Source of the DNA: Oscillospiraceae bacterium
GTDB lineage: Bacteria; Bacillota; Clostridia; Christensenellales; Aristaeellaceae
Assembly: GCA_031282605.1 (NCBI GenBank)
Contig: JAITDK010000211.1
Location: forward strand, 1-12,949
Length of the DNA stretch: 12,949 bases
Direction: 5' to 3'
The notes under the pieces are model-generated. The model did not search any database. It was not told where the DNA came from and was given only the letters and a program-made list of their open reading frames with translations. Of this stretch, positions 1 to 7,231 are shown one piece after another. Numbering within the stretch: position 1 is the stretch's first letter; each line of letters opens with the position of its first letter. A program made the position numbers and the translations under genes.

Positions 1-222
1 ATAGTGGCGGGGCGCCACAAACTTAAAGCGCATCCGGTTCGCAAACCGGACAGCGTCCCGCCGCAGCGTACAACCGAGGATAGCGTAGCGCAAGTCCCGT
101 CTTCACGTTATCCATTACAGCGCAATCCCGCTAACGCGATGAAGGTTCAGGCTACGCCTGAACCTTCGTTATGCCAGATATACCCGTTGCCTGTTAAATG
201 GCAAGCCTATTGGTTTGCCGGT
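1..222. other. Non-coding left edge downstream of recA
   Basis: No convincing gene is seen here. The stretch holds three inverted repeats: GTGGCG/CGCCAC at 4-18 with a 3-nt loop, TCCGGTT/AACCGGA at 33-50 with a 4-nt loop, and a perfect 12-bp stem at 141-167 (listed separately). A plus-strand reading frame opens at 4 but runs far into recA antisense and has no ribosome binding site. A minus-strand ATG at 33 stays open to the window edge (starting MRFKF) but only 11 codons are visible and no Shine-Dalgarno precedes it. It cannot be called. Confidence 0.4.
141..167 (-). terminator. Perfect 12-bp hairpin after recA, candidate terminator
   Basis: GAAGGTTCAGGC (141-152) and GCCTGAACCTTC (156-167) are exact reverse complements around a 3-nt loop, about 55 nt past the recA stop codon. 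Position and strength suggest the 3' end of the rimO-pgsA-cinA-recA transcript. No T-tract follows the stem on either strand, so it is not a textbook intrinsic terminator. It may instead stabilise a processed 3' end or act with Rho. Confidence 0.4.
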
Positions 223-1327
<1,105 letters not shown>

Positions 1328-1338
<11 letters not shown>

Positions 1339-2578
1339 AGTTACCTCCCAGTTCATTCAGCAGCATGGACGTTGCGTACAGACATGCCAACTGTCGGATG
1401 TCGTCGCGGCGCCCCTTTAATTCCAAACGTTTTACCTCGGTGTGGCTTGATGTGGACAGCGCGGTATACACCAACCCTACCGGCTTGACCGGAGTAGCGC
1501 CATCCGGACCCGCTATGCCGGTAGTCGCGATACCAATATCCGCGCCGGCGCCGACGCGTATGCCATCGGCCATCGCGCGCGCGGCTTGCTCGCTGACCGC
1601 GCCGTACGTCCTCAGTGTTTCTTCAGGCACGCCTAGCCGCCGTGCTTTGGCTGAGTTGGCGTATGTGACCATCGCCTCCTCCAGTACGGATGAGACGCCG
1701 GGCTGCGCCACCAGCGAGGCGGTCAGCAGTCCGCCGGTCAGGCTCTCCGCCAGCGCCAGCTTCTTGCCGGACTTGATTAGCCGCCGCGCCGCGATCCTGG
1801 CCATTGTGTCGTCCGGTATATCCGTTCGCGCGTATATGAACTCGCCGACACGCTCACGCACAGCGTCTTCCAGCGGATCGAGCAGCGCCTCAGCCTCCTC
1901 GACGGTCTGCGCCCGCGCCGATAGCCGGAACTGCACCTCGCCCAGCGAACAGTACGGCGCCAGCGTGGGGTTGGCCAAGTCCATCAGCGCGGCGACCCGC
2001 GTCTCCGCGTCGGATTCGCCTATGCCGAACAGCCGCAGATAACGCGACCGGATTACGCCGCCCAGCCTGGCCGTAAGGTATGGCAGCACGCTGCCCTCGA
2101 CCATCGGCACGAACTCGCTCGGCGGGCCTGGCAGGTGAATAACGGCCTTGCCGCCCTGCTCGATCACGCATCCGGGCGCGGTGCCGTTCGGGTTTGGGAA
2201 CAATATCGCTCCGCGAGCGAAGTACGCCTGACGCAGGTTGTTCGCGGCCATGGGACGATGCCGCGCTTCGAAATGCTCGCGCAAGTGCCGCTCGACGTCG
2301 GGATTCAATTCCATCGGCAGACCCAGCGCGTCCGCCGCGACATCCTTGGTCAAGTCATCCTTCGTCGGGCCTAAACCGCCGCTGGTTATCACAACGTCGG
2401 ATCGTGACAGCGCGGTCAGCAGCGCTTCCTTCAGCCGCTCTGGGTTGTCCCCAACAGTAACCTGGCGATACAGTGTCGCGCCCGCTTCCGGCAGACGCCT
2501 CGCCAGATACGCCGCGTCCGTGTTGACGATCTGGCCCATCAATAATTCAGTGCCGACCGAAACGATCTCGACGATCAT
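1328..2578 (-). CDS. cinA: CinA: competence/damage-inducible protein, NMN deamidase
   Basis: Two-domain CinA protein of 416 residues, the usual full length. The N-terminal molybdopterin-binding-like (COG1058) domain spans about 1-170 with the signature SGGLGPTKDD at 66-75. The family's N-terminal domain acts as an ADP-ribose/CoA pyrophosphatase. The C-terminal PncC domain, about 260-410, hydrolyses nicotinamide mononucleotide to nicotinate mononucleotide in pyridine-nucleotide recycling. It shows AESLTGG at 277-283, TGIAGPDG at 353-360 and KPVGLV at 365-370. The ATG sits 2 nt after the pgsA stop with a GAGGG ribosome binding site overlapping the pgsA end. The stop overlaps the start of recA. 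The pgsA-cinA-recA order is common in Firmicutes and explains the historical competence name. Function is assigned by family; no unusual residues were noticed. Confidence 0.97.
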
Positions 2579-2580
2579 GC

Positions 2581-3162
2581 TCAGGCCCTCTTTTCAGCTT
2601 CATCGCCGCTGAACCACTTGGCTAGCAGCGCGCGATTGTTATAGAAATACTCCGACGCCGACAGTACGGCCAGCGCCGCACATATCCACGCCAGTATCGG
2701 GCTAGCCCTGTCCGCGCCCAGCGTAAAAGTGAGTATAGCCAGTAATAGATACTCCGCCACGGTCTTGACCTTGCCCGATAGCCCGGCCGCCAGCGCGACG
2801 CCCTTTGACGAGGCGAGCAGTCGCAGCGCGCTGACAGTTAGTTCACGTGCGATAATAATTATGACGACCCATGGAGATGCGGCCCTGATATGCGTCAGCC
2901 ATATCAATGGCGGCAGAACGAGCAGTTTATCCGCGATAGGATCGAGGAATACGCCCAACTCCGAGGTCTGCTTCAACTTCCGCGCGAGGTATCCGTCAAG
3001 AGCGTCGCTGGTAATCGCCGCCGCCAATACGATCACGGCCGATATGCGCAGTATTTCCGCCGCAGCCTCGCCGGAGTTGGATCGCAGTACAAGCAATGCC
3101 AAATAGATTGGAGACAGCGCCACTCTCAGCAGGGTCAAACGGTTGGGCAGTTTTATATTCAT
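2581..3162 (-). CDS. pgsA: CDP-diacylglycerol-glycerol-3-phosphate 3-phosphatidyltransferase
   Basis: Integral membrane enzyme making phosphatidylglycerol phosphate from CDP-diacylglycerol and glycerol-3-phosphate, the committed step to phosphatidylglycerol and cardiolipin. The 193-residue protein carries the complete CDP-alcohol phosphotransferase signature: D53, D56, G57, A60, R61, G70, D74 and D78, in the D-x2-DG-x2-AR-x8-G-x3-D-x3-D pattern. Several hydrophobic segments are visible (about 11-27, 36-52, 76-90, 93-108, 133-149, 152-168). The N-terminus MNIKLPNRLTLLR is typical of PgsA. The start ATG overlaps the rimO stop as ATGA, with GGAGGG upstream inside rimO, so the two are translationally coupled. 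The gene order rimO-pgsA-cinA supports PgsA over other family members such as phosphatidylserine synthase. Confidence 0.94.
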   Translation of the reverse strand: MNIKLPNRLTLLRVALSPIYLALLVLRSNSGEAAAEILRISAVIVLAAAITSDALDGYLARKLKQTSELGVFLDPIADKLLVLPPLIWLTHIRAASPWVVIIIIARELTVSALRLLASSKGVALAAGLSGKVKTVAEYLLLAILTFTLGADRASPILAWICAALAVLSASEYFYNNRALLAKWFSGDEAEKRA

Positions 3163-4574
3163 ATAGCCTCACCCTCCAGATCATAATGGCGGGCGCGCGT
3201 GATCCTGACTCGAGCTATCCCTCCCAATACCAGCGGTTTCACGGAACGAACCTTTATCACCCCGTCGCTCTCCGGCGCTTCACGCTGACTGCGTCCTTCA
3301 TACAACACACCCAAGCCCTTATCGGCGCGCGAAGCGTTATGCGGCGCGATCCGCTCGATCAGCACATCCGTTTCGCCGCCCTCGCGCGATTTATTGCGCG
3401 CGAGACTGACGCTGCGCTGCATCCGCATCAGCGCGTCTAGACGTTCGGCGCCGACGGATTCAGGCGGTGCGTCCGGCATGTCGAACGCGGGAGTGCCCTC
3501 TTCGGGCGAGAACGCGAACGCGCCCATCCGATCAAACCCGAACGATTCCGCAAAGTCATACAACCGCCTGAACGCCGCGTCGTCCTCGCCGGGGAAGCCG
3601 ACCAGAAACGTCGTACGCAGCGTCAGACCATAGCCGCGCGCCTTCTCCAGCAGCCGCAGTATGGAGTCCGGATCGCCCCAGCGATTCATCCGACGCAGTA
3701 CGTCGCGATCGACGTGCTGCAGCGGTACGTCGAGATAGGGGCAGACGCCAGGCGTATGGGCGAGGGTATCCAATAGATCGTCCGTCACGCGGGCGGGGTG
3801 GCAGTACATCGCGCGCACCCATGGCTCGCCCGGCAGACGCGCCGCCCTGCGCAGCAACAGCGGCAGCCGGGATCGCGCCGCGCTGTCGCCGGGCTTCATC
3901 CCGAAACGCGTCGTATCCTGTGAGATGAATACCAATTCCCTAACGCCGTCCTCGACACGCCGAGCGGATTCGTCCAAAACGGATTCGATCAAGCGCGAAC
4001 GGTACGGACCGCGTATCAACGGTATCGCGCAGTACGCGCAGCGATTGTCGCATCCGTCCGCGATCCTCACATACGTGAACGCGCCGGCCTGGGTGATCAC
4101 GCGCGGCGTATCCGGAGCGCACTCAAACACGGGCGTGTTCGCCGTCACGGGCGATACCGCCGTCACCACCGGAGCGCGCACGCCGTCCGGAGTAACCACG
4201 CCATTCAGCCGCGCGGCGCGTATGCCGTCTATAATCTCTGCAAGGCGCGGGTATTCAGTCACGCCTATCAGCGCGTCTATCTCGGGCATCTCTTCCCGCA
4301 GCGCGTCGGCGTACCGTTGCACAAGGCATCCCGCCGCGATAAGCGTGCGGCACACGCCGTCCGTCTTATATCGCGCGGCACCAAGCAGGGTGTTTATAGC
4401 CTCTTCCTTGGCCTTGCCGATGAAGCCGCAAGTGTTGACTATCAGTATCTCCGCGTTCGCCAGGTCGGTTGTGATCGGGTGGCCAGCCTGGCGAAGCAAT
4501 CCCAGCATCTGTTCGCTGTCCACGCGGTTTTTCGCACAGCCCAGCGATATGAGTCCAACGGTCTCCGTCGGTAT
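3159..4574 (-). CDS. rimO: RimO: ribosomal protein S12 methylthiotransferase (start unresolved)
   Basis: Radical-SAM enzyme that adds a methylthio group to a conserved aspartate of ribosomal protein S12, using two 4Fe-4S clusters. Numbering from the GTG at 4523, the radical-SAM motif is DGCDNRCAYC with C158, C162 and C165. The auxiliary-cluster domain has TCGF (C32) and AGCLVQRY (C66), and the C-terminal TRAM domain is about 385-454 with the RimO-like SDGVIKV. The third auxiliary-cluster cysteine lies upstream of 4523, in the in-frame segment ETVGLISLGCAKNR, so the GTG at 4523 cannot be the functional start. Between 4523 and the upstream in-frame stop at 4665-4667 there is no in-frame ATG, GTG or TTG. 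I place the end at an ATA codon (4574), which gives a normal-looking N-terminus, but this is provisional. It could equally be an indel in the C5 run at 4577-4581. First gene of the operon, 85 nt downstream of a good promoter. Confidence 0.93.
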   Translation of the reverse strand: MPTETVGLISLGCAKNRVDSEQMLGLLRQAGHPITTDLANAEILIVNTCGFIGKAKEEAINTLLGAARYKTDGVCRTLIAAGCLVQRYADALREEMPEIDALIGVTEYPRLAEIIDGIRAARLNGVVTPDGVRAPVVTAVSPVTANTPVFECAPDTPRVITQAGAFTYVRIADGCDNRCAYCAIPLIRGPYRSRLIESVLDESARRVEDGVRELVFISQDTTRFGMKPGDSAARSRLPLLLRRAARLPGEPWVRAMYCHPARVTDDLLDTLAHTPGVCPYLDVPLQHVDRDVLRRMNRWGDPDSILRLLEKARGYGLTLRTTFLVGFPGEDDAAFRRLYDFAESFGFDRMGAFAFSPEEGTPAFDMPDAPPESVGAERLDALMRMQRSVSLARNKSREGGETDVLIERIAPHNASRADKGLGVLYEGRSQREAPESDGVIKVRSVKPLVLGGIARVRITRARHYDLEGEAI

Positions 4575-4658
4575 GTCCCCCGTTTCACGCTTTCGCGGAA
4601 TATTGTTGAGCCGGACTATTGCACACGATTGCCAAACAAGAGGAAATAGTGCATCCTC

Positions 4659-4687
4659 ATTATATCATAAGGCGCATGGCTTCGCAA
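4659..4687 (-). promoter_or_regulatory. Sigma-A-type promoter for rimO-pgsA-cinA-recA
   Basis: On the minus strand a perfect -10 hexamer TATAAT (4664-4659) follows a -35 of TTGCGA (4687-4682; 4 of 6 consensus) with a 17-nt spacer. The expected transcription start is near 4652, leaving a leader of about 75 nt before the rimO coding region. It lies in the gap after the upstream membrane-protein gene, so the operon is probably transcribed independently of that gene. Confidence 0.7.
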
Positions 4688-4733
4688 ACGCGGATAATCC
4701 AGCTATTGTCAACCCGACGGAACCGATTCCGCG

Positions 4734-5201
4734 CTATATCCTCCGGATCCGCAGCTGGTTCTCAATCTGATCGAGGTTAACGCGCAGCGTCTGCAGCTGT
4801 TCGTCAATGCCCTGCCCCTGCAGCAATCGCGCCTCGCATATGGAAACGGTATCCAGCGCGCGATATATGGCGGCGTCGTCGACCAAACCGTAGTTTGTAC
4901 CGTAGAGCTTGGACGCTATCTCGTTTAACCTGGCGACGGCGTACAGATGCTGGCGCATCTGGCTGATCGCCTGCGTAGAGAAGCTCCCTCCCACCCTGCT
5001 GATCTGGGACATGGACGCCCTGGCCTGACCCAGCTCATTCTCGCCTTCGCCCAGCAGCATAGCCTCGGCATTCGCATCCCGTCTTACTAAGCTTATGTAT
5101 AGCCCTGTCGTCACGACCAACGCCAGCAACAGCAGCAGTATTACCAGAATTAAGGCGTCCCGCGATCGTTTGTTAAGCCCGCGCCTTTGCGCGTAATACA
5201 C
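4734..5201 (-). CDS. Hypothetical single-pass membrane protein
   Basis: I do not recognise this 155-residue protein. It has a basic N-terminus (RRGLNKRSRD), then one strongly hydrophobic helix at about 16-38, followed by a mostly helical 115-residue domain rich in Ala, Gln, Leu and Arg. The end (about 132-155, DEQLQTLRVNLDQIENQLRI) has coiled-coil character. The positive-inside rule predicts a short cytoplasmic N-terminus with the helical domain outside. The GTG start at 5201 is preceded by a run of seven G residues five bases upstream, which can pair with the anti-Shine-Dalgarno CCUCC. It has its own promoter and lies just upstream of the rimO operon on the same strand. Its length, start site and helix make it a likely real gene; no function is proposed. 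Confidence 0.72.
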   Translation of the reverse strand: MYYAQRRGLNKRSRDALILVILLLLLALVVTTGLYISLVRRDANAEAMLLGEGENELGQARASMSQISRVGGSFSTQAISQMRQHLYAVARLNEIASKLYGTNYGLVDDAAIYRALDTVSICEARLLQGQGIDEQLQTLRVNLDQIENQLRIRRI

Positions 5202-5249
5202 GACAACCCCCCCAATTAACCGATTGTTTTGGTCATAGAACCCATCGAC

Positions 5250-5278
5250 AGTATATCACAATAATTGCCAGTGGTAAA
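5250..5278 (-). promoter_or_regulatory. Extended -10 promoter for the membrane-protein gene
   Basis: Minus strand: TATACT (5255-5250) is preceded directly by TGA, giving an extended -10 (TGn). A -35-like TTTACC (5278-5273; 4 of 6) lies 17 nt upstream. The transcription start would be near 5243, with a leader of about 42 nt before the GTG at 5201. Confidence 0.6.
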
Positions 5279-5628
5279 GAAGTAACATTTAACCAGCCAT
5301 ATGCGGCGTGAAGTGGAGGAGATTTCCAGAATTTCCAGGAATTCTATGCGCCGCATGAGCGAATGCCGAATCCCCTGGTGCACACGGGCCGCTTTTACGG
5401 CATAGGGGGACGCCGGCGATAGTCCGCCCCTCATTGCGTCTTTACAGTTTTACGATAATTGCGCTATCGGCCAAAGCGCGGCAGGAATTTATCAATTATT
5501 ATCGAATGGAAGCACAGTTGGTTTGCCGATACGAAAAAGGACATCCGCGACAAGCTATGCGAGACATCGGATAAACTGATAGCCGCGTATAGATGACATT
5601 ATCAACCCATAAGAAACGAGGAGATAGA
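5279..5628. other. Intergenic region with repeats between divergent genes
   Basis: No confident gene in about 350 nt. It contains the repeat cluster at 5301-5356, an imperfect hairpin at 5405-5430 (GGGGGAC against GTCCgCCCC) and a stretch at 5461-5596 that resembles a frameshifted protein tail. The plus-strand kinase gene starting at 5629 has a good ribosome binding site, GAGGAG at 5618-5623. I could not find a matching -35/-10 pair for it at normal spacing, so its promoter is not identified. Confidence 0.5.
5301..5356. repeat. Inverted repeat enclosing a palindrome and a tandem 9-nt repeat
   Basis: ATGCGGCG (5301-5308) and CGCCGCAT (5349-5356) are exact reverse complements 40 nt apart. Between them ATTTCCAG occurs twice with 9-nt spacing (5322-5329 and 5331-5338), and a near-palindrome AGAATTTCC-A-GGAATTCT lies at 5328-5345. 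The cluster is upstream of both divergent genes and could be a protein binding site or a structured RNA. No known operator was recognised. Confidence 0.5.
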
Positions 5629-6789
5629 GTGTCGGGTGAATCGAACAATATGAATGCAAACGCAGCGGTCAATCTGCCCGGCGCGCCGGTCGATCCGGCC
5701 TCATTGGGCTTCAAAAGGCTGCTCGCGGCGTTCGGGAAGAATGCGCCGATCGCCGCCGCGAGAGAACTGAGGGCAGGTAACATCAACACCACGTATCTGG
5801 TGGCGTTAAGCGGCGGCGAGAAACTGATCCTGCAGCGGATAAATCATCACGTGTTCAAGGAACCGGAGAAAATAATGTCCAACATACAGGGCGTGACGAC
5901 GCATCTTCGCAGCAAGCTCCCGCCAAAAGCCGCAGACGCGGCGCGGCGCGTGCTGACGTTCATGAAGAAATGCGACGGTTCCATGATCGAGTGGGACGGC
6001 GACGGCCAACCGTGGCGGTGCTACAGCTATGTCGAAGGCGCAACCGCGCACAACGCCGCCGTCAAACCGGAGCACTTGCGCGAGACGGGACGCGCGTTCG
6101 GCGCGTTTCAGCGCGGACTGGCGGACTTCCCCATCGAGACGCTGTATGAGACGATCGAGGGATTCCATGACACGCCCAGGCGGTATAAGGCGTTCATCGA
6201 GGCGCTGACGGCGGATAGGGTAGGCCGGCGCGCGGGAGCGGCGCGTGAGATCGAGGCGATTCGCAGCCGCGAGCCGCTGGCTTCGCGAGTGGTCGATCAA
6301 CTGGCGAGCGGCGCGCTGCCGATGCGGGTCACCCACAACGACACGAAGATTAACAACGTCCTGATCGACGACTCAACCGACGAAGCCGTATGTGTAATCG
6401 ACCTGGATACGGTCATGCCCGGCTCGTCGCTGTACGACTTCGGCGACATGATCCGGTTCGGCGCGTCGACCGCGGCGGAGGATGAGCCGGATGTGACCAA
6501 GATCGCGCTGGACATGGGCAAGTATGAGCAATTCACTCAAGGATTCATCGCCGAGACACGCGGATTCCTGGATCGCGGCGAACTGCTCGCGCTGCCTACG
6601 GGCGTGCTGGTTATAACATATGAACTGGCTATGCGGTTCCTGACCGATTACATCGACGGCGATAGGTACTTCCGCGTTTGGGGTTCGGAGCATAACCTGA
6701 TTCGCGCGCGCGCACAGCTGTGCTTGCTTGATGACATGGAGGCGAAACTGCCCGAGATGACGGCATTCATTATGAATAACATCAACTGA
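5629..6789 (+). CDS. N-acetylhexosamine 1-kinase-like sugar kinase (APH fold)
   Basis: Cytoplasmic kinase of the aminoglycoside-phosphotransferase fold, 386 residues. It closely resembles Bifidobacterium NahK, which phosphorylates GlcNAc/GalNAc at C1 for amino-sugar salvage. Visible motifs are the phosphate-binding region RAGNINTTYLV (48-58), the catalytic loop VTHNDTKINN with H236, N237 and D238, the metal-binding DLDTVMPGS (258-266), then YDFGDMIRFGAS (269-280) and MRFLTDYIDGD (335-345). These sit in the same order and spacing as I recall for NahK. The start is the GTG at 5629, five bases after GAGGAG. An in-frame ATG at 5593 lacks a binding site. The substrate is inferred; other sugar 1-kinases of this family are possible. 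No phosphorylase or nucleotidyltransferase partner is in the window. It is followed after 98 nt by a small gene whose leader forms a hairpin. Confidence 0.88.
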   Translation: MSGESNNMNANAAVNLPGAPVDPASLGFKRLLAAFGKNAPIAAARELRAGNINTTYLVALSGGEKLILQRINHHVFKEPEKIMSNIQGVTTHLRSKLPPKAADAARRVLTFMKKCDGSMIEWDGDGQPWRCYSYVEGATAHNAAVKPEHLRETGRAFGAFQRGLADFPIETLYETIEGFHDTPRRYKAFIEALTADRVGRRAGAAREIEAIRSREPLASRVVDQLASGALPMRVTHNDTKINNVLIDDSTDEAVCVIDLDTVMPGSSLYDFGDMIRFGASTAAEDEPDVTKIALDMGKYEQFTQGFIAETRGFLDRGELLALPTGVLVITYELAMRFLTDYIDGDRYFRVWGSEHNLIRARAQLCLLDDMEAKLPEMTAFIMNNIN

Positions 6790-6847
6790 CATTCGACGGC
6801 GTTCGATTCGGCCGCAAACCCGAATAAAGCTTGAAAGCTCGAATAGA

Positions 6848-6883
6848 AACGCCTCCGTGTCGCATTCTAAGCACGGAGGTGTT
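6848..6883 (+). promoter_or_regulatory. Hairpin covering the ribosome binding site of the small gene
   Basis: AACGCCTCCGTG (6848-6859) pairs with CACGGAGGTGTT (6872-6883) over 12 positions with a single G-U, around a 12-nt loop. The 3' arm contains GGAGG (6875-6879), the evident Shine-Dalgarno for the ATG at 6888. Formed in the mRNA, the stem would hide the site. It may regulate translation, or be a terminator for the upstream kinase that has merged with the next gene's leader. The TTAATT after the stem is a poor T-tract, which favours the first reading. Confidence 0.6.
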
Positions 6884-6887
6884 AATT

Positions 6888-7082
6888 ATGCGGGAGAAAC
6901 CCAAAAAATCCAAGTTTGTCCAAGCGGAACAGCTTAACCCTTTGAACCGGTTCAAACCGCACTCGCTTGGCGATCTGGCGCGGCATAGCGACGCCGTCCG
7001 CAGCGATGTTCTGGGCAGTTATACTGGAACGCCTGCCTATGAAAGCGACAGCGCTCCCACGCAGGACGCGGATGATCTATAG
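6888..7082 (+). CDS. Small conserved-looking protein with QDADDL tail
   Basis: A 64-residue soluble protein with a lysine-rich start (MREKPKKSKF) and an acidic end. The segment DVLGSYTGTP followed near the C-terminus by TQDADDL matches a pattern I associate with short uncharacterised proteins of Clostridia that end in PVQDADDL. That association is from memory and is untested here. No membrane segment, cysteine pair or known domain is visible, and much of it looks disordered. The ATG at 6888 is chosen because GGAGGTG lies eight bases upstream; an in-frame ATG at 6831 lacks a binding site. That binding site lies inside a strong hairpin. It stands between the NahK-like kinase and the VanW-family gene on the same strand. 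Confidence 0.72.
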   Translation: MREKPKKSKFVQAEQLNPLNRFKPHSLGDLARHSDAVRSDVLGSYTGTPAYESDSAPTQDADDL

Positions 7083-7099
7083 CGGCTGAACCGCTCTTC
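7081..7099 (+). terminator. Weak hairpin at the stop of the small gene
   Basis: AGCGG (7081-7085) and CCGCT (7091-7095) form a 5-bp stem with a 5-nt loop directly at the stop codon, followed by CTTCTTG. The stem is short and the T-tract is broken, so termination is at best partial. Confidence 0.2.
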
Positions 7100-7139
7100 T
7101 TGCCGAAAGCTGGAAATAGCGGCGGATAATCGGAGGATC

Positions 7140-7191
7140 GGGGACGGACAAGGCTGCGATGATCGTTAAATGAGAGACGGGTTTCGTCCCC
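7140..7191 (+). promoter_or_regulatory. Long-range stem in the vanW-family leader
   Basis: GGGGACGGA (7140-7148) can pair with TTCGTCCCC (7183-7191) over nine positions with one G-U, enclosing 34 nt with little internal pairing. The following bases (7192-7209) are T-rich but interrupted. It could be a terminator of the preceding transcript or a structured leader for the gene at 7232. It matches no riboswitch I know. Confidence 0.35.
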
Positions 7192-7231
7192 ACCATATTA
7201 TTCTATTTCGACGCCTTAAGGAGTCCATGCA

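Noticed and set aside
4613..4660. Mini leader peptide (MRMHYFLLFGNRVQ) ahead of rimO
   Set aside because: Its ATG codons overlap or directly follow the -10 hexamer, upstream of the expected transcription start, and no ribosome binding site is present.
3925..4770. Long plus-strand frame (281 codons) opposite rimO
   Set aside because: It is antisense to the well-supported rimO, has a Ser/Arg-rich shadow-like composition and no ribosome binding site or domain. The same reasoning removes 1365-2042 (+), 8943-9794 (-), 5806-6336 (-), 11666-12322 (+) and similar frames.
5216..5434. Minus-strand frame of 72 codons between the divergent genes
   Set aside because: It runs through the extended -10 promoter of the membrane-protein gene, has no ribosome binding site and no protein-like pattern.
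7104..7191. Possible known riboswitch or G-quadruplex before the VanW-family gene
   Set aside because: I could not match the conserved cores of c-di-GMP, c-di-AMP, SAM or glycine riboswitches, and the GG runs are irregular and too short for a confident quadruplex.
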